From an uncultured Sphingobium sp. (GTDB lineage: Bacteria > Pseudomonadota > Alphaproteobacteria > Sphingomonadales > Sphingomonadaceae), in the NCBI GenBank assembly GCA_913773715.1, contig CAJYHD010000495.1, positions 1 to 8,736 on the forward strand: 8,736 bases of DNA. Direction: 5' to 3'. The position numbers and the translations under genes were made by a program. The notes beneath the pieces are model-generated. The model did no database searches. It had not been told where the DNA came from and saw nothing but the letters and a program-made list of their open reading frames with translations. How positions within the stretch are numbered: the stretch's first letter is position 1; every line of letters begins with the position of its first letter. Positions 1-6,748 of the stretch are shown here, in pieces.

Positions 1-492
1 TTTCCGGGGTCGGCGGCGCAGTGGAACGGGCTCACCGATATGACCGACGCGCGCCAGCTTGCACGGCAGCTGCTCTGGGCCGCGACGACCCCGGCCGCCG
101 CGAACGAGGACTTCAACATCGTCAACGGCGATGTCTTCCGCTGGAGCTGGATGTGGGGCCGGATTGCCGCCTGGTTCGGGATCGAGCCTGTACCGTTCGA
201 CGGCAACGTCCGGCCGCTCGAGCAGCAGATGGCCGGGGATGACGCGATTTGGCGCCGGATCGCCGAACGCGACGGCCTCGTCGAACCCGATCTTCAGCGC
301 CTGGCGTCACCCTGGCATACCGATGCCGATCTCGGGCGACCGATCGAAGTGGTCACCGACATGTCCAAATGCCGGCGGATGGGCTTCAGCGCCTATCAGC
401 CGACCGATGATGCGTTCATCGCCCTGTTCGATCAGCTCCGTGCGGACCGGCTGATCCCGCCGGCTACCGGCGTCACTGGGGAACCTGGTTGA
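1..492 (+). CDS. SDR-family oxidoreductase, PRISE/5-beta-reductase-like, C-terminal part
   Basis: The reading frame is open from base 1, so the gene begins upstream of the window and only about the last 163 residues are seen; the in-frame ATG at 40 is internal, since the preceding codons (FPGSAAQWNGLTD) read smoothly as protein. The visible part resembles the substrate-binding C-terminal half of extended short-chain dehydrogenases/reductases of the PRISE type (progesterone 5-beta-reductase/iridoid synthase relatives): 'NEDFNIVNGDVFRWSWMW', then 'IAAWFGIEP', and the tail 'DMSKCRRMGFSAYQPTDDAF'. These enzymes use NAD(P)H to reduce enones or act as epimerase-like reductases in the cytosol. The Rossmann nucleotide-binding half and catalytic residues lie outside the window, so substrate and cofactor cannot be judged. 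It is convergent with the trxC operon. It stops with TGA at 490-492. The family call is from recognition of the C-terminal pattern, not a search. Confidence 0.8.
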   Translation, partial: FPGSAAQWNGLTDMTDARQLARQLLWAATTPAAANEDFNIVNGDVFRWSWMWGRIAAWFGIEPVPFDGNVRPLEQQMAGDDAIWRRIAERDGLVEPDLQRLASPWHTDADLGRPIEVVTDMSKCRRMGFSAYQPTDDAFIALFDQLRADRLIPPATGVTGEPG

Positions 493-694
493 TGGTCGGC
501 GCGAACTTCCCGATGCGCCGGCGATGAACCGCGCCGAGCGCCGCGGGCTGGCAGCACGAACCCGGCAGCGCACACCTTAGCGCTGTGCCCGCTGCGCACC
601 ACACGCGGGGACACATGACTATGGCGCGAGGCACGCCGATCAGCCCGTGCATAGCGATCGCGCCTTAAATCGTTGCGGGGGGTAAGAAGACCGC
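493..694. other. Convergent intergenic gap
   Basis: This stretch lies between the 3' ends of two converging genes. I see no credible gene in it. The only structure I noted is a weak hairpin, CAGCGC at 566-571 pairing with GCGCTG at 580-585 around an 8-base loop, without a following T-tract; it could take part in termination on either strand but the evidence is thin. Confidence 0.3.
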
Positions 695-1025
695 TCAATC
701 CCGTGCAGCGAACCAGTCGGCATAGGGCGTCGTTCGGGTCATATGGCGATTGAGGTCGGGCGCGCCATCGTCCCACCATACCGGACCGCGCTCGCCGAGC
801 GCATGCTTGGCGCGATCGACTGCCTCATGTGCAGCGGTTTCGGCGTCGCGATCTCCGGCGCGTTTGGCGATGCCTACCGCCTGGCGGGCCGCCATCAAAT
901 CCTTCACCAGCGCTTCGCGCGTGGCAGCGGTGAGGGCAGGGTCTCAGTCGCCAGAGCCGGCCGCGCACCACGAAATAGCGGCCATCGGGCGTCATCGGGT
1001 AACCCCCGGCCACGGCGTCGCTCAC
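695..1025 (-). pseudogene. Small conserved protein downstream of trxC, broken by a frameshift
   Basis: Two frames on the minus strand together make one protein of about 110 residues. The first part starts at GTG (1023-1025) or at an in-frame ATG (993-995) and reads 'MTPDGRYFVVRGRLWR'; the second part, one frame over, reads 'DPALTAATREALVKDLM' and then 'ALGERGPVWWDDGAPDLNRH' through to '...PYADWFAARD'. The switch is at about 941-947: after CGA CTG a single A stands before GAC CCT, where a full codon or two would be needed. I recall this pattern (PDGRYxVVRGRLWR ... DPAL ... ALGERGPVWWxDGAPDxNR) as a small conserved hypothetical protein in sphingomonads and related alphaproteobacteria; function unknown. 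The GTG start overlaps the trxC stop as GTGA, suggesting translational coupling. A sequencing error could explain the shift; otherwise it is a recent loss, since the rest is well preserved. If intact ATG starts are used, only an ~70-residue C-terminal piece (695-907) could be made. Confidence 0.72.
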
Positions 1026-1474
1026 CCGCCGCTGACCGCGGTGCGGGCCCAGCTGACGATTGCCTGTTCAGGCATCGCGCCGGACTGGCGTGCGACCTCA
1101 CGGCCCTTGCGGAACAGGATCATCGTCGGGATTGACCGGATGGCGTAGCGCCCGGCGATTGCCTGCTCGGCCTCGGTGTCGAGCTTGCCGAGCCGCATAT
1201 AGGGTTCGAGTTGTCTCGCGGCGGCGCTGAACGCAGGCGCCATCTGGCGGCATGGCCCGCACCAGCTGGCCCAGAAATCGACCAACAGCGGCAGATCGGC
1301 GCGGGCGGCATGGGCATCAAAATTGGCGTTGGTCAGGGCCACCGGCGCTGCACTGAACAGCGGCTGATGACATTTGCCGCAGTTGCCGCCGCCAAGCCGT
1401 TCGCGCGGAACGCGATTGAGACCCGCACAATTCGGGCAGGCAATGATCAGTGCGTGGGTGGCAGTGGTCGCCAT
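1022..1474 (-). CDS. trxC: Thioredoxin 2 (zinc-binding thioredoxin TrxC)
   Basis: Cytosolic protein-disulfide reductase of about 150 residues, the usual TrxC length. An N-terminal zinc module has two CxxC pairs, CPNC (residues 13-16) and CGKC (32-35), which separate TrxC from TrxA. The thioredoxin fold follows, with the redox site WASWCGPC at residues 68-75 (E. coli TrxC has WAPWCGPC) and the cis-proline in 'IRSIPTM' near residue 116. Known family role: reduction of disulfides in target proteins, fed by thioredoxin reductase, often linked to oxidative stress. I chose ATG at 1472-1474 because it is preceded by AGGAG with a 6-base gap and gives a protein starting MATTATHALIIACPNC; the frame is open 36 codons further upstream but that extension (MRCRCTPTRERI...) looks like non-coding sequence. 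Its TGA overlaps the GTG of the following small gene. The promoter is probably in the 1475-1700 region. Confidence 0.95.
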   Translation of the reverse strand: MATTATHALIIACPNCAGLNRVPRERLGGGNCGKCHQPLFSAAPVALTNANFDAHAARADLPLLVDFWASWCGPCRQMAPAFSAAARQLEPYMRLGKLDTEAEQAIAGRYAIRSIPTMILFRKGREVARQSGAMPEQAIVSWARTAVSGG

Positions 1475-1480
1475 GCTCTT

Positions 1481-1485
1481 CTCCT
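1481..1485 (-). promoter_or_regulatory. Ribosome binding site of trxC
   Basis: AGGAG on the minus strand, six bases before the ATG at 1474. It decides the start in favour of the 150-residue form rather than the longer open frame. Confidence 0.75.
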
Positions 1486-1641
1486 GAGGAGCGGCGGCCT
1501 GCCGGCGGCCGCTGTTCCCTCCTGTCGGGATAACGCAACGATCGGCGATGCGCTCCCGGGTGGGCGTGCAGCGGCAGCGCATGTCAGCGCGCGGCCGGAT
1601 GTATGGCGTGCAGCACCCGGCGGCGCGGGCGATCTCTGCCG

Positions 1642-1685
1642 AAATGCAAAAGCGTCCCCGTGCAACGCTCGCGAGCGCTGCATTT
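1642..1685. repeat. Nested imperfect palindrome upstream of trxC
   Basis: Outer arms AAATGCA (1642-1648) and TGCATTT (1679-1685) are perfect inverted repeats, continued inward by GCG (1652-1654) and CGC (1676-1678) after a three-base bulge. Within it, CGCTCGCGAGCG (1666-1677) is a perfect 12-bp palindrome, extending to 20 bases (1662-1681) with one mismatched pair. The outer and inner foldings share bases and so exclude each other. It lies about 170 bases upstream of the trxC start. An operator, a leader structure or a terminator are all possible; CG-rich palindromes also arise by chance in such sequence. Confidence 0.4.
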
Positions 1686-2049
1686 GAATGAACCCGAGGC
1701 TGGAAGATCGGACGCTACCAACCTTTCGATCACGAACGTCAGATTCGACCAACACCCGCCCTTAATAGCCAGGCTTGCGAATGACGGCTTTGTCTTACAA
1801 TGCTGCGTTCACTCTGGCAGCATGCGACCAGAGCCGGTCACTCAAACTATCACCGGTGGACGTCCGCTCCTGACGAAAGCTGCTGATCGTGCCGGTCGAA
1901 GTGCACGCGTCGCCGCTGGATTCCATCGCTAGTCCCGCATGTGAGTAGGACGTTCGCTTGGACGCGATTACCGCCACTAACAGTTATTCATGCGACGGTA
2001 TTTGAAGCGAAATGGATTATCTGAACGACAAATCTCTTTTTTGGTTGAT

Positions 2050-2781
2050 CTAAGGCAATGGAAGCCAAGTTGGTTCTTGCACCAATTCACGCGATGTCGT
2101 CCCAACCCAGAGTTGAAGGGCTTTGATATCCAGGATCGTTACCTTTCCGCGTTCCCACTTGAGCAACCCCTCGTTGGCGAGCTCCTGTACGATCCGGCTA
2201 ACATGCACGGTCGTGACGCCGATCATGTCGGCGACATGCAGCTGAGTAAGAGGAAAGCGGAAGCTTAGCCCGATTGAAGGGTCGCTGCGTAGCATCCTGT
2301 CGCGCAACTGCAGTATCAACGCAGCGATGCGTTGGCTGGTCGCGGTCCGTCCAACCATGACCAAGCGATCCGCAAGCATCACGCGCTCCTCCAAGGATAT
2401 GAGGAAGAGAAGCGCAGCCAGGCGGGCATTGTTGTGAAAAAGCTTGCCGATCGCAGCTTGTGAGACGGTGCACACCTGGACATCGTTCAGGGCGATTACA
2501 GTGTCGACGCAAGTGGTAAAAGGTAAGCTTGTCAGCCCGACAAGATCGCCTGGCATATGCACCTTGACGATCTGTCTACCGCCTTCCGTCACATCTAGGC
2601 TGCTGATGGCCCAACCATCGAGCAACAGCATCGGGTCTGATACCGGGCTACCGGCTACCTGCAAAAAAGATCCTGCCGGATATCGGCTGGTCGGGCCAGC
2701 CATCTCGCGCAACGCGCGGATGTCATCTCGTTTCAATCGGGCCAGCGATGCAAAGCGAACGGTTGCGGCTTGTCCTTGCAT
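2050..2781 (-). CDS. Crp/Fnr-family transcriptional regulator
   Basis: About 243 residues, normal for the family. The N-terminal two thirds is a cyclic-nucleotide-binding-like beta-roll ('YPAGSFLQVAGSPVSD' then 'GGRQIVKVHMPGDLVGL'), followed by the long dimerisation helix ('SLEERVMLADRLVMVGRTA') and a C-terminal winged helix-turn-helix, residues about 178-206, with 'LTQLHVADMIGVTTVHVSRI' as the helix-turn-helix core. The N-terminal cysteine cluster that holds the iron-sulphur centre in FNR is absent; the only cysteines are two in the middle of the protein. So it is not an oxygen sensor of the FNR type, and its ligand, if any, is unknown. I prefer ATG at 2779-2781, with GAGAG a few bases upstream; a GTG at 2839-2841 would add 20 residues. 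The gene lies downstream of the autotransporter on the same strand, with a hairpin between, so it is probably transcribed separately at least in part. Its base composition looks less GC-rich than trxC. Confidence 0.9.
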   Translation of the reverse strand: MQGQAATVRFASLARLKRDDIRALREMAGPTSRYPAGSFLQVAGSPVSDPMLLLDGWAISSLDVTEGGRQIVKVHMPGDLVGLTSLPFTTCVDTVIALNDVQVCTVSQAAIGKLFHNNARLAALLFLISLEERVMLADRLVMVGRTATSQRIAALILQLRDRMLRSDPSIGLSFRFPLTQLHVADMIGVTTVHVSRIVQELANEGLLKWERGKVTILDIKALQLWVGTTSRELVQEPTWLPLP

Positions 2782-2849
2782 TACTGCTCTCAGACTCCGG
2801 AATGATGCTGGGCGATTTAAACGAAAAGCACCCAAACGCACCAGTCAGT

Positions 2850-2879
2850 TTGGTGTGCGGCCATTAGACCGCACACCAA
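2850..2879 (-). terminator. Hairpin after the autotransporter gene
   Basis: Perfect 11-bp inverted repeat: TTGGTGTGCGG (2850-2860) and CCGCACACCAA (2869-2879) around an 8-base loop, with two further G-T pairs outside. It starts 15 bases past the autotransporter stop and ends about 70 bases before the Crp/Fnr start. No run of T follows it directly on either strand (minus strand continues ACTGACTGG), so it is not a textbook Rho-independent terminator. Because of its position it may act as a terminator or 3' stabiliser for the autotransporter mRNA, or as an operator or leader element of the Crp/Fnr gene. Confidence 0.6.
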
Positions 2880-2894
2880 GTCACTCATTTCAGA

Positions 2895-5800
2895 TCAGAA
2901 CTTGATCCGCAGTCCGCCGCGGCCGCCGCCGCCCTTGTAGTTGCCGCCTATGTTGCCGAAGCCTTCGATGAAGCCGCTGACGCTTCCTGCGCCACCGATG
3001 CTGACGCCGATCTTGCCTTGGCCATAGTCGCCGATCGCCCGGTTGCGATAGGCAAGTCCGGCACCGCCGGTATCGAAAGTCAGGCCATCTTCACCCTTGA
3101 ACTCGTGGACGTAGTTGCCCTGCGCGTAGATCACCGCGGTGGCACTACCGCCAAGGTCGACCTTGCTGCCGATGCGCAAGCCTGCCTTGCCGCGCAAGCC
3201 GTCAAGCTGATCGAAGTCGATCGTCGCGGCCGGTGCGCGCAAGTCATTCAGATCGGTGCGGACGTAGGCGAGAGTGGCAACCGGTTCCGCGTAGAAGCTG
3301 TCGCTACCAAGGCGAATGCCCAGTTCGCCTTGGACGCCGTAGCTCTTGCCGTGAAGCTTGTCGCCTAGGCCCGAACTCGGGCTGTTCGCATTGATCCAGT
3401 AGTAGTCGTACTTACCAAGAACATTGGCGAACACACTGTTCGACTGGAAGCTGGCATAAGCGCCCAGGTTGACTGCATCGAAGCGGGCACCATCCGCCGA
3501 TCCGGCGAACTTCACGTCGGAGCTTTGGTAGCCGCCAGTCACGCCGAACGCGAAGGCTCCATCGCCACCGCCGCCGATCCCCAGTCCGAGCTGGCCACCA
3601 AAGGTATCCTGCTTGTAGCTCAGATCGACGGCGCGGGTGAGGTTGAAAGAGGTGAACGTCTGGCTCCCGTCGCGCACGCTCGACTGGCCGTACATCTGCA
3701 GCCACAGGCGGCCGCCGTCGGCCTCGTAGCCCCCGAACTTGGCATCACGCAGCTCTGTCAGGTGAGCAGACACCGCATCGGCGGAACGGTACCAGAGCTG
3801 CTGTGCCGCCTCATTGATCCGCAGCGCACGAAACACGGTGTCGCCCGGCGTACCGACCAGCGCGAACGTGTTGTCCGCGGTATTGAAGGCAACATCGTAG
3901 CGCACGAGCCCGATATTGAGTGACTGCTGGGAGGTGGTCAGGGCACCCGCTACCGTACCCGCTCCGCCGCTAGCGAAGACCAGTCCGGACGTAAGCGCCG
4001 GTGTCGAGCCGTTAAGGTTCAGCAGAACCTGAGTGCTGCCGGTTAACGCGCCTCCCACTGTCAGGCGATCGGCTGCCGAGGCCGCGCCGTTGATCGTGAT
4101 GTCGATCCCCAACGTACTGTTCCCGGTCCCTGTAAATGTGCCGGCCGTGGACAGGACATCGCCGGCATGACCGTTGCGCAGATCTATCAGGCCGGAATTG
4201 TTGAAGGTCTCTAGGCCGGTGAGGGTGACGGTGCCCGCAGCGGCGGTGCTTGGCAGAACCAGCAGCGTGCCGGTGTTGGTCAGGCGATCGGTGCCAGCGC
4301 CAAAGTCCTGGTTGAACAGGGCGCGGAACGTACCGTTGTTGGTCAGCACATCGTTGCCGCCGGTAAACCCAATCGTGCCGGCGAAGGCACCGTTGTTGGT
4401 AAACGCCAGCGGTCCACCCGTCGCGGTCACAATCGCACTGGTGCCGTTCCCGGTGATGGTGCCGCCGTTAGTGACTGACGAACCCATTGCCGAGGTCAAC
4501 CGGGCACCACCGGTCGCGCTGGTCAGCGAGCCTCCCGAGCCGAGTGTCAGATTAGCCGTCGTGCCGCCGTTGACGAGGATCACCGGACCGGTTCCGGTCG
4601 TCGCCGCACCGTTCAGAGTGACCGATGCCGCGCCACCGATGCTAGTAGCGTCGATCGCCGGCACGTCGAAGGCCGAGACCGCGCCGGTGGTCACCGACAC
4701 ATTCTGTTGTGAGGTGGCGAGCACGCCCGTTGCACCTGTCCCGAGCGTCGTCACCGGGCCGGCGGTCACGTTTACCGGGCCACCAGTTGACGACGCGTTC
4801 ACGCCCAAAGCACCTCCGCCCCCGGTCGAGATCGAGCCTGCCTGCACCGAAACCGCTTGTGAGCCGATGGCGAGGATGCCGGTCGCACGATCACCGCTGG
4901 TGCGGATCGCCGCGGCGGAGACGTTGACAAGGCCGCCAGTCGAAGTGGCGCTGACACCGAGCGCATCTGCTCCGGTCGTGGTGATAGGACCAGTAACGGC
5001 AACGATCGTGTCGCCGGCTCCGGTTGCCAGCACCCCCGTTCCCGAAGTCGTAACGGGACCACTGACGGCCACGTTGGCGGCACCAGTCGCGCTCGTCGCG
5101 CGTACACCAACGCTGTTGAGGCCGATGGTGGTGATGCCGCCCGTGTTAATAGAGATCGGTTTGGCGAGGCTGGTGGCATTGATGCCATCAGACGCCGCAC
5201 CTTTGGTGGCGATGGATGCGTTGCCCGAGATGGTGACGGCGTCGCCGCTGGCGTAGATGCCGTTGGAGCCGTCTCCCACAGTTATCAGGCTGCCCGAGTT
5301 GGCGATGGTGACGTTGCTGCCCAACGGCGCAGTGGCGCGGATCGCTTCGGCGTTGGTGCCGGCGGTGGAGACCAGGCCGGTGTTGGTGACGTTCGTGCCG
5401 GCGGTGCCGGTCGCGTCGATGCCGCGTGCGCCATTGCCGGTGGTGGTGATCGAGCCGTTATTGGTCACGCTGCCGGTGCCGTTGGTGCCGTTGACGACGA
5501 TGCCGCTCGAGGTGACGCCCTGCGTCGGGCCATAGTAGCCGTTGACCGTCGCCTGGCCGCCGCCGGTGGACACAGCGCCGGTCACCACGACCGCCGCGTT
5601 GTTGCCTTGCGCGAACACGCCGCGCGCGCTGTCGCCGCTGGTGGTCACGTCTGCGACCTGGATGTTGAGGTTCTGGCCGACGGCAAGGACGCCAGTGGCC
5701 TGGTCACCCGCGGTCGAGATCGAGCCCGCGCCCGAGGTCGTCACGTTGGTGCCCGACAGATTGAGGCCCAATGCCTTGTCGCCCTGGGTCGTGATCGAGG

Positions 5801-6611
5801 CGTTGTTGACCGTGGTCACGTCGCCACCGAACTCGGTCACGCCGATCGCGCCGTCACCCAGCGTCGAGATTGCGCCGTTGATGGTGACATTGGCAGCCTG
5901 GCTCGCGGTGACGTTGATCGCCGGCGAGGGACCGTCGAAGAACGAGGCCGGCGTGCCGGTCGTGGTCACGCCTGCGGTGTCGACCGTCACGTTGCGGCCG
6001 TTGGCGATGATGCCGACGGCGCCCGTGCCAGCGGTCGAGGTGAGGCCAGTCGTCGTGATCGCCACGTCGCCATAGCGCGAGTATGCGCCGATGCCGCGCC
6101 CGCCCGCCGCAGTGTTGGTCACCGTTCCGGTCGTGACGATAACGTCGTTCGACGACACCGCGCGCACGACATTGTTGAAGGCAGAAGAGCTCGAGAGCGT
6201 GCCGGTGCTGTTGACGGTCGCACCCGCGTCACCGTTGACGTAAACCGCGTGCGAATAGGCGGCGGCATTAGCCACAGTGCCTGCGTTGACGAACTGGTTG
6301 TTCCCGACGCCGCTGATACTGACCGGGCCGCTGACCACAACATTGGGATCAGTATTGACGGTAAGGTCACCTGCGGGCGTGTAGGTGATGCCGCTGGCGT
6401 AAGGATTGCTGCCCGCAGAGCAAGTCACCGAATTGGAGGTGGCCGGGCCACATTCGTCAGCCGCATGCGAGCTTCCGGGGGTCAGTAGCAGAAGTCCAAG
6501 GGCAAGCCCGGTGAGGGCCGTCCCGCCGGCGAGACGCGCCTTGCTGCGGACGGTGGAGAACTGGCTTGCAGGGTGAAACTGCCCGTTACGAGCACCGGTA
6601 GCTTTGCTCAT
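2895..6611 (-). CDS. Autotransporter (type Va secretion) with repetitive passenger and C-terminal beta-barrel
   Basis: About 1238 residues. Residues 1-50 form a long Sec signal peptide: a 26-residue polar/basic leader, a hydrophobic core 'GLALGLLLLTP', and a likely cut in 'SSHA|ADE'. The passenger (about 51-926) is rich in Thr, Ser, Gly, Asn and Val, as in beta-helical surface proteins, and apart from a Cys pair right after the signal peptide (DECGP...VTCSAG) appears Cys-free. Residues about 190-630 carry some 15 copies of a short motif. A helical linker ('FRALRINEAAQQLWYRSADA', from residue 927) precedes the barrel, which begins near residue 965 ('GGRLWLQMYGQ') and ends 'GGLRIKF' with the terminal Phe used by the outer-membrane assembly machinery. 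Known role of the family: the barrel inserts in the outer membrane and exports the passenger, often an adhesin. No protease or lipase motif is visible, so adhesion is only a guess. Start at ATG 6609-6611 has GGGAG ten bases upstream; the frame is open to 6683, but a likely promoter abuts that upstream ATG, which favours the shorter form. Confidence 0.93.
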   Translation of the reverse strand: MSKATGARNGQFHPASQFSTVRSKARLAGGTALTGLALGLLLLTPGSSHAADECGPATSNSVTCSAGSNPYASGITYTPAGDLTVNTDPNVVVSGPVSISGVGNNQFVNAGTVANAAAYSHAVYVNGDAGATVNSTGTLSSSSAFNNVVRAVSSNDVIVTTGTVTNTAAGGRGIGAYSRYGDVAITTTGLTSTAGTGAVGIIANGRNVTVDTAGVTTTGTPASFFDGPSPAINVTASQAANVTINGAISTLGDGAIGVTEFGGDVTTVNNASITTQGDKALGLNLSGTNVTTSGAGSISTAGDQATGVLAVGQNLNIQVADVTTSGDSARGVFAQGNNAAVVVTGAVSTGGGQATVNGYYGPTQGVTSSGIVVNGTNGTGSVTNNGSITTTGNGARGIDATGTAGTNVTNTGLVSTAGTNAEAIRATAPLGSNVTIANSGSLITVGDGSNGIYASGDAVTISGNASIATKGAASDGINATSLAKPISINTGGITTIGLNSVGVRATSATGAANVAVSGPVTTSGTGVLATGAGDTIVAVTGPITTTGADALGVSATSTGGLVNVSAAAIRTSGDRATGILAIGSQAVSVQAGSISTGGGGALGVNASSTGGPVNVTAGPVTTLGTGATGVLATSQQNVSVTTGAVSAFDVPAIDATSIGGAASVTLNGAATTGTGPVILVNGGTTANLTLGSGGSLTSATGGARLTSAMGSSVTNGGTITGNGTSAIVTATGGPLAFTNNGAFAGTIGFTGGNDVLTNNGTFRALFNQDFGAGTDRLTNTGTLLVLPSTAAAGTVTLTGLETFNNSGLIDLRNGHAGDVLSTAGTFTGTGNSTLGIDITINGAASAADRLTVGGALTGSTQVLLNLNGSTPALTSGLVFASGGAGTVAGALTTSQQSLNIGLVRYDVAFNTADNTFALVGTPGDTVFRALRINEAAQQLWYRSADAVSAHLTELRDAKFGGYEADGGRLWLQMYGQSSVRDGSQTFTSFNLTRAVDLSYKQDTFGGQLGLGIGGGGDGAFAFGVTGGYQSSDVKFAGSADGARFDAVNLGAYASFQSNSVFANVLGKYDYYWINANSPSSGLGDKLHGKSYGVQGELGIRLGSDSFYAEPVATLAYVRTDLNDLRAPAATIDFDQLDGLRGKAGLRIGSKVDLGGSATAVIYAQGNYVHEFKGEDGLTFDTGGAGLAYRNRAIGDYGQGKIGVSIGGAGSVSGFIEGFGNIGGNYKGGGGRGGLRIKF
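4720..6045 (-). repeat. Passenger repeat array of the autotransporter
   Basis: The protein here repeats a motif of the form [ST]-T-x-G-[DTN]-x-A-x-G-[VI]-x-A, for example STLGDGAIGV, TTQGDKALGL, STAGDQATGV, TTSGDSARGV, TTTGNGARGI, RTSGDRATGI, TTTGADALGV and TTLGTGATGV. I count about 15 copies, some degenerate. Where copies are adjacent the spacing is 24-25 residues (about 72-75 bases). The DNA copies have diverged, though short exact repeats remain, such as GGTCGAGATCGAGCC at 4824-4838 and 5712-5726. The pattern fits successive coils of a beta-helix; limits are approximate. Confidence 0.7.
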
Positions 6612-6683
6612 CGATTCGTATCTCCCATGCCGCGCTTCGAATGGGGACGCGGTCTGTACGAGCCGGTTAGTCCTTAGAAACAA

Positions 6684-6711
6684 ATGATAAAAGCTGATTA
6701 TTTTTTGTTGA
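6684..6711 (-). promoter_or_regulatory. Putative sigma-70-type promoter of the autotransporter gene
   Basis: Read on the minus strand, TCAACA (6706-6711) and TATCAT (6684-6689) are separated by 16 bases and match the -35 and -10 consensus at 4 and 5 of 6 positions. The gap between the TIGR03032 gene and the autotransporter is the AT-richest piece here. It would start a transcript near 6677 with a leader of about 65 bases before ATG 6611. Alphaproteobacterial promoters differ somewhat from the E. coli consensus, so this is tentative. Confidence 0.4.
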
Positions 6712-6748
6712 CTGTGGAACTACGACGGCTCTTCAACATACATTGAAC

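Larger units (their letters stand above)
1475..2049. other. 575-base gap without a recognisable gene
   Basis: Between the trxC start and the Crp/Fnr stop, both on the minus strand. Short open frames occur on both strands but none gives a recognisable protein, has a good ribosome site, or is more than a by-product of high GC. The part nearest trxC (to about 1700) is very GC-rich and should hold its promoter, though I could not pick convincing -35/-10 boxes. From about 1970 to 2060 the sequence turns AT-richer, with a T-run at 2036-2042. Hairpins seen: the nested palindrome at 1642-1685, and CTCTGG (1812-1817) pairing with CCAGAG (1828-1833) around a loop containing GCATGC. Either could help end the Crp/Fnr transcript, but neither is followed by a T-tract on the minus strand. 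Confidence 0.5.

Noticed and set aside
743..1148. Two plus-strand frames of 130 and 132 residues
   Set aside because: They lie opposite the small conserved gene and the trxC end. The minus-strand reading gives a recognised protein pattern, the plus-strand ones do not.
1211..1687. 158-residue plus-strand open frame opposite trxC
   Set aside because: It is the antisense shadow of trxC and its GC-rich leader; no ribosome site and no recognisable protein pattern.
1739..1760. AGATTCGACCAACACCC as a left copy of the tRNA-Ser end (attachment repeat)
   Set aside because: It shares only ATTCGA plus scattered bases with the T-arm region of the tRNA, too little for a direct repeat.
1990..2268. 92-residue plus-strand frame with a protein-like beginning
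   Set aside because: Most of it is antisense to the Crp/Fnr winged-helix coding sequence, and no family or good ribosome site is seen.
2050..2781. Naming the regulator fnr, fixK or crp
   Set aside because: FNR cysteines are missing and I cannot establish cAMP-binding residues or a specific subfamily, so only the family name is supported.
4720..6045. CRISPR-like array because of regular repeats
   Set aside because: The units are diverged coding repeats inside a continuous reading frame, with no identical repeats and no unique spacers.
4174..6488. Long plus-strand open frames (360, 177 and 293 residues) opposite the autotransporter
   Set aside because: They are antisense to a clearly real gene, are monotonous in Pro/Val/Ala or Arg/Gly, overlap one another in different frames, and mirror the Gly/Thr/Ala/Val-rich repeats in GC-rich DNA that rarely forms antisense stops.
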